Below the pieces are notes generated by a model that did not search any database, had not been told where the DNA came from, and saw only the letters and a list, made by a program, of their open reading frames with translations. A program made the position numbers and the translations under genes. Of a stretch of 41,001 bases of DNA, positions 7,686-15,674 are shown in pieces. Source of the DNA: JAAYEA01 sp012689325 (GTDB lineage Bacteria > Chloroflexota > Anaerolineae > JAAYEA01); assembly GCA_036841525.1 (NCBI GenBank), contig DAITVZ010000049.1, positions 1 to 41,001 on the forward strand, in the 5' to 3' direction. Positions within the stretch are counted from its first letter, which is position 1. Every line of letters starts with the position of its first letter.

Positions 7686-8996
7686 CTACAGGGCGGCGCC
7701 CCTGGCCACGTCGCCCAGGGCGCCCTCGATGGCCGCCAGCGCGCGGTCGAGCTCGGCCTCGGTGTGCGCCGCCGAAAGGCCGTGGTGGGCGGCGACGTGG
7801 AAATAGACGCCCCGCTCGATGCAGCCGCGCACGAAGGCCAGCAGCATCCCGCGGTCCTGGCGCGCCGCCTGCCTATAGTTGCGGACTGGCTCGGTCACGC
7901 CGAAATACATCCCAAAGCGCGGGCCCATGGTCTGCAACTGCATCGGCACGCCGCTGCGGGCGATGAGCTCGCGAAAGCCGGCGTAAAAGCGCTCGGCCAG
8001 GGCGTTGAGCCGGGGGTAGAACCCCGGCTGGCTATACTCGTCCAGCGCTGCCACCGCCCCCAGCACGGTGGTGAGGTGGGCGAGGTAGGTGCCGCTGTGC
8101 TCGCAATCGCCGGTGGGGCGGTAGCCGAGCATCACCTCACGGCGGCCGCAGATGGCGCTGATGGGCACGCCGCCGCCGAGCGCCTTGCCCAGCACGGCCA
8201 GGTCCGGGGTCACGCCGTAATAGCCCTGGGCGCAGCCGGGGTGGAAGCGAAAGGCCGTGAGCACCTCGTCAAAGACGAGCAGCATCCCGTAGCGGTCGCA
8301 GAGCGCGCGGCAGGTCTGCAAAAAGCCCGGCTCCGGGAGGATGCAGCCCGAGTCATAGTTGACCGGCTCGAGGATCAGCGCGGCGGACTCGGCGGCGTGG
8401 CGGGCGAAGGCTTGCTCCAGCGCGACGGGGTCGTTGAAGGGGACCACGATCACCAGCTCGCGCTCGTGGGCGGGCATCCCCGCCGATTCGGCGATGGTGA
8501 TGGGCGCCTCGGCGGGGCCGGCCTGGTCCACGCGCGGCGCCGAGCTGTGATAGACCGAGTCGGCATAGCCGTGAAAGTGCCCCTCGAACTTGATCAGCTT
8601 CATCCGGCCGGTGACGGCGCGGGCCAGCCGCACGGCGTGCATCACCGTCTCGGTGCCCGACCCGGCGAAGCGGGACATTTCCGCGCAAGGGACCATCTCG
8701 GCGAGGCGGGCGGCCAGCCGGGAGTGGTGCTCCGTCTCGTAGGAGCAGATGATGCCCAGCTCTAGCGCCTGCTGCACGGCGGCCTTCAGGCGGGGATGGT
8801 TGTGGCCCAGCAGCGAGGCGCCGTGGGAGAGGCACATGTCCACGTACTCGCGGCCGTCCAGGTCGTAGACGAAGGGGCCATCACCGCGGCTGACGTAAAA
8901 GGGGTGGCCCAGGGCGGCGTTGGCCCGCGCCGAGGCGCAGACCCCGCCGGGGAGGTAACGTTGGGCGAAGTCGTACAGGGCGTCGGTTGGGTGCAT
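7686..8996 (-). CDS. Class III aminotransferase, glutamate-1-semialdehyde aminomutase-like
   Basis: A 436-residue PLP enzyme of the length usual for HemL. ATG 8996 has TAGGAGCG just upstream and starts 8 nt after the GT2 gene's stop; the longer frame would overlap GT2 extensively. Marks: GGVCASARANAALGHPFYV, KLIKFEGHFHGYADS, DEVLTAFR, and the PLP lysine Lys271 in LGKALGGGVPIS. In true HemL the phosphate loop reads roughly RFVNSGTEA; here it is RFAGSGTETVMHA. HemL paralogues acting on other substrates are common, so haem synthesis is not assured; a neighbouring GT2 and Gfo/Idh/MocA enzyme suggest an amino-sugar or secondary role (inference). Confidence 0.85.
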   Translation of the reverse strand: MHPTDALYDFAQRYLPGGVCASARANAALGHPFYVSRGDGPFVYDLDGREYVDMCLSHGASLLGHNHPRLKAAVQQALELGIICSYETEHHSRLAARLAEMVPCAEMSRFAGSGTETVMHAVRLARAVTGRMKLIKFEGHFHGYADSVYHSSAPRVDQAGPAEAPITIAESAGMPAHERELVIVVPFNDPVALEQAFARHAAESAALILEPVNYDSGCILPEPGFLQTCRALCDRYGMLLVFDEVLTAFRFHPGCAQGYYGVTPDLAVLGKALGGGVPISAICGRREVMLGYRPTGDCEHSGTYLAHLTTVLGAVAALDEYSQPGFYPRLNALAERFYAGFRELIARSGVPMQLQTMGPRFGMYFGVTEPVRNYRQAARQDRGMLLAFVRGCIERGVYFHVAAHHGLSAAHTEAELDRALAAIEGALGDVARGAAL

Positions 8997-9004
8997 GGTC
9001 GCTC

Positions 9005-9787
9005 CTATAGGTCGTCGTACAGGCCCTTGGCCTGGTTGGTCTTGACGCGCATTACCTCGCGGGCCATATCCAGCGACTCGCGGACGTAGCGGGCCAACTC
9101 GCTGCTCTGGTTCTTGGTGACGCTGCGGTCGCGGTTCGACCACTGCACCACCACCTCCTGGATGCGATAGCCGGCGCGCTGGCAGAGGTGCAGCAGCTCC
9201 ACGTCATAGGCGGAGACCTTCCAGCCCTTGGGTCGCTCCTTCTGGCGGAAGAACTGGAGGCGGGGAAAGACCCGCAGCGCCACCTCGCGGCGGCAGGACT
9301 TGAAGCCGCACTGCGTGTCGCGGATGTTGGAGAGGAGGAAAAGCCCGCGCACCGTGCCAAAGACAAAGCTGCCCAGCTTGCGCAGCGGCGAAAAGCCGGC
9401 GCGGGCGGTGCCGCGGGAGCCGATCACCACGTCGGCGCCCTGGGCGTACCAGGGCATGAGCTTGTTCCACTCGCCCAGGGGCGTGGATTGGTCCATGTCG
9501 GCGAAAAGGACGATCTCGCCGCGGGCGCGCTGGATGCCGGCCCAGACGGCGGAGGGCTTGCCGCCATGGGGGATCTCCACCAGGGTCAGGCCGGGCTTGT
9601 CGGCGAGGGCGGCGCGGATGAGGTCGGCGCTGGCGTCGGTGGATTCATCGTTGACGATGATCGCTTCCCAGGGGTAAGGCTGCGGGGCGAGGTAGCGGTA
9701 GACCTCGTCCAGCACGCCGGCCTCCAGGTTGGCGGCCTCGTTATAGCAGGGGATGACCACGGAAAGATAGGGCTGGGTGGCGCTCAT
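9005..9787 (-). CDS. Family 2 glycosyltransferase, dolichyl-phosphate mannose synthase-like
   Basis: A 260-residue soluble GT-A enzyme. The N-terminus SVVIPCYNEA begins the nucleotide-sugar domain; IIVNDESTDAS stands where most members have VDDGSTD. The metal-binding DxD is Asp97-Met-Asp99. VIGSR, RDTQCGFKSCRREVA and YDVELLHL are marks of the polyprenyl-phosphate mannose/glucose synthase branch. There is no C-terminal membrane region, so it is a cytoplasmic-face enzyme making a lipid-linked sugar, or a related transferase. The next gene downstream begins 8 nt after its stop, so the two are co-translated. AAGGA is seen about 12 nt before ATG. Confidence 0.9.
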   Translation of the reverse strand: MSATQPYLSVVIPCYNEAANLEAGVLDEVYRYLAPQPYPWEAIIVNDESTDASADLIRAALADKPGLTLVEIPHGGKPSAVWAGIQRARGEIVLFADMDQSTPLGEWNKLMPWYAQGADVVIGSRGTARAGFSPLRKLGSFVFGTVRGLFLLSNIRDTQCGFKSCRREVALRVFPRLQFFRQKERPKGWKVSAYDVELLHLCQRAGYRIQEVVVQWSNRDRSVTKNQSSELARYVRESLDMAREVMRVKTNQAKGLYDDL

Positions 9788-9876
9788 GGGTTGGGCAATC
9801 CTTCTCGCGAACAGGCTACTTGCGCCACATGATAGTCAAACGGGCGCAATTGGCAATGCGGGGGGCGCGGATCGCG

Positions 9877-10857
9877 TTAGGGCGCGGCCATGGCGGCGTC
9901 GAGCGACTTGGCCGCGGCGGGGCGGGGGCCGTCGGCCAGCTCCTTGACCCAGCGCTCGTCCACGCGCTTGTCCGCCGGGCCGAGGGACTCGTAGAGGCGG
10001 TTGGAGGGGTTGGGCTCGGGGCCTGAGCCGATGAAGGCGGCGCGCAGGCCGAGCTCGCGCATGCGGCGGAAGCATTCGCGGATCATGGCGGTGGCCAGGC
10101 CGCGGCGGCGATAGGCGGGGTGGGTGGCCACCGGCTCCACCTCGCCGACGCGGTTGCGCAGGTCGACCCAGCCGATGCAGCCGGCGCCGTGGACGCCCTC
10201 GCGGTTGACCACCGAGAGCTCCAACTCGGGGCGATAGCCCGGCGCGCCTCGGGCGCTCTCCCAGCGGGCGAGGTAGCGGTCGGAGAGGACGAAATCGGCG
10301 TGAAAGCCCGCGCCGATGGCGGCGGCCCGCCCGGCGCGGTCGCGGTCGGCCAGGATGTCCTGCACCGCCCACCCCTCGGGCAGCGCACAGTCCAGCCGAA
10401 CCTGGTCCAGGTCGTAACGGCGGGTGTAGCCATCGTCGCCGTCGTAGCGGTAGCCCAGGGACGCCAAGAGCGCCTTGCGCTCGGCGTCGTCGAACTCGAC
10501 CATGGTCTCGATGCGCGGGTGGCCGGCGGCCCAGGTCTCGCCGATCCAGCCATAGACCTCGGGCTCGATCCAGCGGCAGCCCAGGCGCGCCAGGACGTGG
10601 ATGTCGTCGCCGCCGGACTCGGAGATGGCGACGGCGACGGCCTGGCCGGAATCGTCGCGCCAGACCTCGGCCAGCTTGGCGAGATAGGCGGGGTCCTCGG
10701 CGAGGCGGTGGGGGTGCAGGCGGTAGCGCCAGTTCTCGAAGCGGCAGAAGGACCAGCCGTGGAAGCGTCCCAGCGCGGCATGGCCCTCGGTGAGCAGGTC
10801 GTGGATCTCCCAGAACTCCAGGTTCGCGTTGGTATAGGGCGCGTGGGTCGCGGGCAT
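9877..10857 (-). CDS. GNAT family N-acetyltransferase
   Basis: A 326-residue protein with the acetyl-CoA-binding motif near residues 245-265 (VATHPAYRRRGLATAMI), followed by LRAAFIGSGPEPNPSNRLYESLG, the usual GNAT end. The first ~150 residues look like a second, degenerate GNAT-type half (VWRDDSGQAVAVAISESGGDDIHVLA), giving the double-GNAT layout common in two-domain members. The start at ATG 10857 is preceded by GGAGGT at good distance. The acyl acceptor is unknown. It lies 35 nt after the helicase gene's stop, so it may share its transcript, yet functions are likely independent. Confidence 0.85.
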   Translation of the reverse strand: MPATHAPYTNANLEFWEIHDLLTEGHAALGRFHGWSFCRFENWRYRLHPHRLAEDPAYLAKLAEVWRDDSGQAVAVAISESGGDDIHVLARLGCRWIEPEVYGWIGETWAAGHPRIETMVEFDDAERKALLASLGYRYDGDDGYTRRYDLDQVRLDCALPEGWAVQDILADRDRAGRAAAIGAGFHADFVLSDRYLARWESARGAPGYRPELELSVVNREGVHGAGCIGWVDLRNRVGEVEPVATHPAYRRRGLATAMIRECFRRMRELGLRAAFIGSGPEPNPSNRLYESLGPADKRVDERWVKELADGPRPAAAKSLDAAMAAP

Positions 10858-10892
10858 GGGAGGCACCTCCGCCAAGAGCGCTGTGTGTGAGG

Positions 10893-12404
10893 CTAGGAGC
10901 TCCCCTGCCCCTCGGGGCGGCGGCTGCCGCTGCGGCGGCGACGGCGGCCGCTGCGGGAGCCCCCGCCGCCCTCGCCGCCTCCGCCGCTGCGCGGGCGCTC
11001 GGGGAGGCGGCGGCGTTCCGGCGGCTCGCCGGTGGAGGTGAGGCGGGGCGGCTGGTAGGCGTCGTCCAGCAGCATGGCCAGCAGGGCTAACCCCTCCTCG
11101 TCCTGGCTCATCTCGCGGGCCAGGGGGAGGAAGCGCTGCATCCGCTCCACCTTGAGCTTGTCGCGGGCGCGCAGCCGGGCCTCCAACTGGATCTCGGCTC
11201 GCTCGCCGACGACGCGGGCCACGTCCTCGTCGGTGGGGAGGGACTGCTCCTGCAGGTCGATGGCGTAGCGCTTGCCGATGCGGGCCAAGGCCATCCGCTC
11301 CACGGCGTTGACCAGCGAAATGGCGACGCCGCTGGCCCCGGCGCGGCCGGTGCGCCCGGCGCGGTGGATATAGTCCTCCACGTCCTCGGGCGGCTCATAG
11401 ATGATCACGTGGGAGAGGTCAGGGAGGTCGATGCCCCGCGACGCCACGTCGGTGGCGACGAGGAAGCGGAGCTCGCCCCGGCGGATGCGCGCCATGACCT
11501 CCTCGCGGGCGGCCTGGGTGAGGTCCGAGCTGATCTCGTCGGCGTCATAGCCAAAGCGCCGCAGCACGGTGGTGACAAAGCTGACGTGGTCCTTGGTGTT
11601 GCAAAAGATCAGCGCCGAGGCGGGGTTCTCCAGCTCGATGATGCGGACCAGGCAGCGCTCCTTCTTTTCCGTGCCGGAGATGACATAATACTGATGCTCC
11701 ACCTCCATGACGTGCACGTGGTCCCGGCTCAGGCTGAGCATCTGCGGGTCGCGCAGGAACTGGCTGGCCAGGCGCATGACGTGGGGGGGGAAGGTGGCGG
11801 AAAAGAGATAGGCGCTGATGGGGTGGTCGGGCAGAAAGCTGCGGACCTCCAGCATGTCCTCGTAAAAGCCCATGGAGAGCATGCGGTCGGCCTCGTCAAA
11901 GACCATGACGCGCAGCTTGTCCAGGGTCAGGTTGCGGCGGAGCAGGTGGTCGAGGATGCGGCCGGGGGTGCCCACCACCAGGTGCGCGCCGTCGCGAAAG
12001 CCGGCGAGCTGGGGGCCATAGCCCACGCCGCCATAGACGGCGACCACGCGCACGCCCGAATTGCCCGCCAGCAGCTCGGCGTCCCGGGCGACCTGGGAGG
12101 CCAGCTCGCGGGTGGGGACCAGCACCAGGGCCTGGCAGGCCGGCACGCGCGGGTCGATCCGCTCCAGGATGGGCAGGACGTAGGCGGCGGTCTTGCCGCT
12201 GCCGGTGCGCGACTGGATCATCAGGTCGCGGCCCGCCAGGAGGTAGGGGATCGCCTTGGATTGGACGGGCATGAGCTGGTCCCAGCCGGCGCGGGCGGCG
12301 GCCTCGCGGAGCCGCGGCGGGAGGTCGGCCAGGGTGATCGGCGGCAGGGCGTCGGTCGGCTCCTGGATATCGGGGTCGGTTGGAGTTATCGGCTGTTCGG
12401 TCAA
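10893..12404 (-). CDS. DEAD-box ATP-dependent RNA helicase
   Basis: A 503-residue helicase with all core motifs: Q-motif region 31-52, motif I RTGSGKT (66-72), PTREL (97-101), TPGR (146-149), DEAD (170-173), SAT (202-204), ALIFCNTK (264-271), ATDVASRGID (317-326) and HRAGRTGR (347-354). A region of about 110 residues follows, then a Gly/Arg/Ser-rich basic tail (about 467-503), typical of CsdA/CshA-like enzymes that remodel rRNA and mRNA, often in cold or stress. The start codon is TTG at 12404 with AAGGTGG upstream. A promoter with TTGCGC-17-TACAAT lies at 12455-12483. Confidence 0.93.
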   Translation of the reverse strand: MTEQPITPTDPDIQEPTDALPPITLADLPPRLREAAARAGWDQLMPVQSKAIPYLLAGRDLMIQSRTGSGKTAAYVLPILERIDPRVPACQALVLVPTRELASQVARDAELLAGNSGVRVVAVYGGVGYGPQLAGFRDGAHLVVGTPGRILDHLLRRNLTLDKLRVMVFDEADRMLSMGFYEDMLEVRSFLPDHPISAYLFSATFPPHVMRLASQFLRDPQMLSLSRDHVHVMEVEHQYYVISGTEKKERCLVRIIELENPASALIFCNTKDHVSFVTTVLRRFGYDADEISSDLTQAAREEVMARIRRGELRFLVATDVASRGIDLPDLSHVIIYEPPEDVEDYIHRAGRTGRAGASGVAISLVNAVERMALARIGKRYAIDLQEQSLPTDEDVARVVGERAEIQLEARLRARDKLKVERMQRFLPLAREMSQDEEGLALLAMLLDDAYQPPRLTSTGEPPERRRLPERPRSGGGGEGGGGSRSGRRRRRSGSRRPEGQGSS

Positions 12405-12454
12405 AGGGACACCACCTTGTTGGGAGCGCGGATGCGCATAGTTCTCACGGGGTC

Positions 12455-12483
12455 ATTGTACGCCGAGGAGGCCAAAAGCGCAA
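12455..12483 (-). promoter_or_regulatory. Likely promoter of the helicase gene
   Basis: Minus strand: TTGCGC (12478-12483), 17-bp spacer, TACAAT (12455-12460). Predicted start near 12448, a 45-nt leader to the TTG at 12404. Confidence 0.6.
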
Positions 12484-12505
12484 CTCGCGGGGCGCGGGGC
12501 GCGGA

Positions 12506-12531
12506 GGAGCGACTGAAGTCGCTACTACATG
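12506..12531 (-). repeat. REP element, GTAG-palindrome family, single copy
   Basis: On the minus strand: GTAGT, then AGCGACT, TC, AGTCGCT, then CC. It is the same element as the plus-oriented member of the array at 39905-40161. It lies 14 nt past the stop of the EamA transporter gene at 12545, a typical REP position. Confidence 0.75.
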
Positions 12532-12544
12532 GGCGGGGACGCGA

Positions 12545-13549
12545 TCAGCGATTCGCGATACGCGCTAGGCGATTCGCGATATCCCTGGCGCGCTGGCAGA
12601 GCGCGGCGCTGAGGATCAGGAGGAGCAGGGTGACGGCCAGGTAGGGGCGCAGCGCGTCCCGCTCGCCCAGCGCCAGCGAGATGATGATCACCGCCAGGAG
12701 GGGCAGAAAAAAGATGGGCGAGGTGACCGCGGCGGCCTCCAGCCCTTGCTCGCGGGCCAGGCGGTTGGCCGAGGTCCAGAAAAAGTAGCCCAGCCCGTTC
12801 ATCAGCACGCCCTGCCCCGCGGCGGCCAGCAGGTCGGGCCAGCCCAACGTGGGCAAGAGCTTCCACTCGGCGAGGCCCAGCGGCGACATCAGCAACAGGC
12901 TGCCGCCGATGGCCGAGACGAGAAAGACGCCGTGGTCTTGAGCCGGGACCGTGCCGCTGTAGGCGCTAAAGAGACCGTAGGAGGCGCCGGCGAGGAGGCC
13001 CCAGAAGAGCCCCTCCACGTTGCTCACGCGAAAGGAGAGCGGGTCGCCCCCGGTGGCCAGCAGCCAGACGGCCAGAAAGCCCAGGGCAAGCCCCGCGCCC
13101 TCCACCAGCCGGACGCCCCAGGCCTTGCGGCTGCGCCGAAAGATCAGCTCGGCAAAGAGGACGGTAAAGACCGGCCAGGTATAGTTGAGCATGGTGCTCC
13201 CCGCCGCGGAGCCAAAGAGCCGAAAGCAGCGGTTCATGCCCACCATGTAGAGGAAATAGCCGAGCAGGCCGAACAGCGGGTAGCTGGGCCGGATCGCGCG
13301 GAGGCGCCGGAGGAACGCAGGGCCTTCCAGCGCCACCTGGATGACCAGAAAGGTGACCAGGCCGAGCAGGAGGGTCGCCACCAGCAGGAGATACTGCGAC
13401 CGGAGCGAGATGAGCTTTTGGAGCAGCGGGCCGAACATCCAGAGCGACATGGCCGCCAGGACGCGCAGGCGCGGGTCCGGCGCCCGAGGGGAGTGGGCCG
13501 CGCCCTCCGAGGCCGGCGAGACCTCGGAGGGCGGAGGGTTCAGGCTCAT
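12545..13549 (-). CDS. EamA/DMT-superfamily membrane transporter
   Basis: A 334-residue polytopic protein with about ten hydrophobic segments in two related halves, the EamA pattern (for example YPLFGLLGYFLYMVGMNRCF and WGLLAGASYGLFSAYSG). It is an inner-membrane drug/metabolite-type transporter of unknown substrate. Its ATG overlaps the stop of the oxidoreductase gene upstream (ATGA), so it is coupled to the aldolase-oxidoreductase operon and may export or import a related compound. The last ~15 codons contain two copies of GCGATTCGCGATA (12548-12560, 12569-12581), so the C-terminal tail seems to be built from an invading repeat. Confidence 0.88.
   Translation of the reverse strand: MSLNPPPSEVSPASEGAAHSPRAPDPRLRVLAAMSLWMFGPLLQKLISLRSQYLLLVATLLLGLVTFLVIQVALEGPAFLRRLRAIRPSYPLFGLLGYFLYMVGMNRCFRLFGSAAGSTMLNYTWPVFTVLFAELIFRRSRKAWGVRLVEGAGLALGFLAVWLLATGGDPLSFRVSNVEGLFWGLLAGASYGLFSAYSGTVPAQDHGVFLVSAIGGSLLLMSPLGLAEWKLLPTLGWPDLLAAAGQGVLMNGLGYFFWTSANRLAREQGLEAAAVTSPIFFLPLLAVIIISLALGERDALRPYLAVTLLLLILSAALCQRARDIANRLARIANR
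12548..12581. repeat. Direct 13-bp repeats within the 3' end of a gene
   Basis: GCGATTCGCGATA occurs at 12548-12560 and 12569-12581 (21-bp period). Related ATCGC words form the repeat at 34813-34848. Here they are read as the last codons of the EamA transporter gene. Confidence 0.6.
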
Positions 13550-14853
13550 ATGTCCTGGGGCCAGGCCAGGTCCACCACGCGGTGCTCTTCCATGGCCCGG
13601 TCGGCGGAAAAGCCGATCAGGTGCCCGTTCACCGAGTCGTCCAGGGTGGTGGTCGAGATGGAGGGCGCCTCGCCGCGGATGACGCTGAGGAAATCGGCCA
13701 CCAGGCGCGCGTCGCCGCCGCCGTGGCCGCCAAAGGCGCCGTGCATGTCGCCGGCGATGTTGAGGTCCACCAGCTCTTCCGAGTACTCGTGCCCCGGCCG
13801 CGGATCGATGTGGCGGATCACGAACTTGCTATCCTCCATCACGCCCTGGATCTCGCCCCCTGTCCCCAGGAGGTGGATGGCGCGGGAGGGGCGGGAGGTG
13901 CCGCCGACCATGTTGTGGGAGGCGGTGCAGCCATCGGCAAACTCGACGATCACCGACTGGTGGTCCACCACGTCGTTATCGCACTTCCAAACGCAGCGCC
14001 CGAAGGGGCTATCGCCCTTGAGCTCGGCGATCTTGTCCTCCATGGTGGGGTTGGCGAGGTGCTCCAGGCTGGCCCAGACGTAAAAGGTCCAGCGGTTGGG
14101 GTGGTCGAGGTAATGCTTGCGCGCCGAATAGAGGCAGTCGGCCTCGATCGGGCAATCCACCAAGCAGCGGGTGCCGGCGCCCGCGGGGGCCTTGTCGGCG
14201 CGGAAGTAGAAATTGTTGCCGAAACTGGCCACCGCGCGCGGCGCGATGCCGCTCTTCATCCAGGCGATCAGGTCCAGGTCGTGGCAGCATTTGGCCATGA
14301 GCATGGAGGAGTGGCACTCGGATTTCTTGTTCCACTTGCCGCGCACATAGCCGACCACCATGTGGTGGTAAGAGACGTGCTCGATGGTCTGCACGTTGAC
14401 CAGCTCGCCGATCTCGCCGGCTTGGACGCGCTGGCGGATGGCGACGTAGAAGGGGGCGTAGCGCAGCACGTGGCAGATCACCACCTTGCGGCCATGGCGG
14501 CGGGCGGCGCGGGCCAGCTCCCACATCTCGGCTTCGTTGGTGGCGAAGGGCTTTTCCAGCAGCATGTCATAGCCGGCGGCCAGGAGCGGCAGCGACGTGG
14601 GGACGTGCTGGTGGTCCATGGTGCCGTTGATGATCACATCGGCCATCTGCGGGCGGGCGGCCAGCTCCTCGGCGGACTCGAAGCATTGGTCCGGGGAGAG
14701 GCCATAGAGCGCGGCGATCTGCTGGCGGCGCTGGGGCATGAGGTCGGCCACACCGACGATCTTTAGCTCGTCGGGGTGCTTGGCGGCGTAGGAGGCATAG
14801 ACGAGGGCGCGATGCCCCGCGCCGACGATGACAGCGGTGACGGGTTTGGGCAC
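13546..14853 (-). CDS. Gfo/Idh/MocA oxidoreductase with a cysteine cluster
   Basis: A 435-residue dehydrogenase. It begins with the Rossmann loop AVIVGAGHRALVY and carries EKPFATN with Glu100-Lys101-Pro102. Unlike the enzyme at 6507 it has a cysteine-rich insert, Cys230, Cys234, Cys240 (CxxxCxxxxxC, then LYSARKHY), and further cysteines at 180, 189 and 190, suggesting a bound metal. It starts 2 nt after the stop of the class II aldolase gene and overlaps the EamA gene by 4 nt, so the three form one translationally coupled operon. Likely role: oxidation or epimerisation of a sugar or sugar acid that the aldolase then splits (inference). Confidence 0.88.
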   Translation of the reverse strand: MPKPVTAVIVGAGHRALVYASYAAKHPDELKIVGVADLMPQRRQQIAALYGLSPDQCFESAEELAARPQMADVIINGTMDHQHVPTSLPLLAAGYDMLLEKPFATNEAEMWELARAARRHGRKVVICHVLRYAPFYVAIRQRVQAGEIGELVNVQTIEHVSYHHMVVGYVRGKWNKKSECHSSMLMAKCCHDLDLIAWMKSGIAPRAVASFGNNFYFRADKAPAGAGTRCLVDCPIEADCLYSARKHYLDHPNRWTFYVWASLEHLANPTMEDKIAELKGDSPFGRCVWKCDNDVVDHQSVIVEFADGCTASHNMVGGTSRPSRAIHLLGTGGEIQGVMEDSKFVIRHIDPRPGHEYSEELVDLNIAGDMHGAFGGHGGGDARLVADFLSVIRGEAPSISTTTLDDSVNGHLIGFSADRAMEEHRVVDLAWPQDI

Positions 14854-14855
14854 GA

Positions 14856-15581
14856 TCAGGCTCCTTGTGCAGGGAAATAGAGGTCCACCAGGCTCTTGTT
14901 GACGCCGGGCGCGCCCATGAGCGGCAGCTCGCGGGTCCGCATGATGTTATCCAGATTGCGGACATCCGCCAAACCGATCTCTTTGATGTCGCCCAGCAGC
15001 GCCGCCTGCAGGATGGTGGTGGAGGTCATCTCCAAGAGCTCGGTGTTCATCAGCGTCCAGCCGATGTCGCCGCGGCTCATGATCACCAGGCCGTGGTTCT
15101 CCATGAGAAAGGCGTTGTATTTGGGCAGGTAGGGGAGAAAGGCGTCGGCCAGGCGCTGGGTGAGCGGCTCGCCGTAGGGGACCACGGGGACGGGCCCCAC
15201 CTCGGTGACGGTCTCGGGGAAGAGGGGCCGCATGAGCCAGTTCTTGCCCTTGGTGATGGCAAAGGCGCCGGTCATGGGCGGGTGGCAATGGAGCACCGAG
15301 ACGATATCGGGGCGCTCCCGGAAAAAGTTGACGTACATGGGGAGCTCGCCGGTGGGGTTGCGGCGGCCCTCCACCTTTTCGCCGGAGAGCCGGGCAAAGA
15401 CCACGTCGTCCGCCTCCACCTCGCCCTTGTTCAGGCGGGTGGGGGTGATGAGGATGAGGTCGTCCTCCAGCTTCCAGGCGAGGTTGCCGCCGTGGCCGGT
15501 GACGTAGAGGCGCTTGGCCAGCGTGTGGCAGACCTCGCAAAAGGTCGCGACTTGGCTCGCATACTTGTCGACGTAACGCAT
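14856..15581 (-). CDS. Class II aldolase/adducin family protein (fuculose-/rhamnulose-phosphate aldolase-like)
   Basis: A 241-residue cytoplasmic zinc aldolase. ATG 15581 is preceded by GGGAGGAG. Family marks: GHGGNLA (29-35), TGEL with Glu79 at the place of the catalytic acid/base, the metal pair His98-x-His100 (VLHCHP) and the third zinc His163 in ENHGLV. Such enzymes split a sugar 1-phosphate into dihydroxyacetone phosphate and an aldehyde, or act as epimerases or decarboxylases. No kinase or isomerase is beside it, so the substrate is open. It leads the operon that continues with the genes at 13546 and 12545. Confidence 0.88.
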   Translation of the reverse strand: MRYVDKYASQVATFCEVCHTLAKRLYVTGHGGNLAWKLEDDLILITPTRLNKGEVEADDVVFARLSGEKVEGRRNPTGELPMYVNFFRERPDIVSVLHCHPPMTGAFAITKGKNWLMRPLFPETVTEVGPVPVVPYGEPLTQRLADAFLPYLPKYNAFLMENHGLVIMSRGDIGWTLMNTELLEMTSTTILQAALLGDIKEIGLADVRNLDNIMRTRELPLMGAPGVNKSLVDLYFPAQGA

Positions 15582-15674
15582 GGTTTCTCCTCCCGAGATA
15601 GTGGGTGTTCGCGCTGAGCGCATGGGCTCAAGTATGTCGTAGGCGTCGTGTGCAATGCCGAGCGCACTATCGCC

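Noticed and set aside
6687..8765. Plus-strand open frame of about 692 codons across the oxidoreductase and aminotransferase genes
   Set aside because: It spans two well-identified minus-strand genes and their gap, has no motif or ribosome site, and is rich in Gly/His/Asp.
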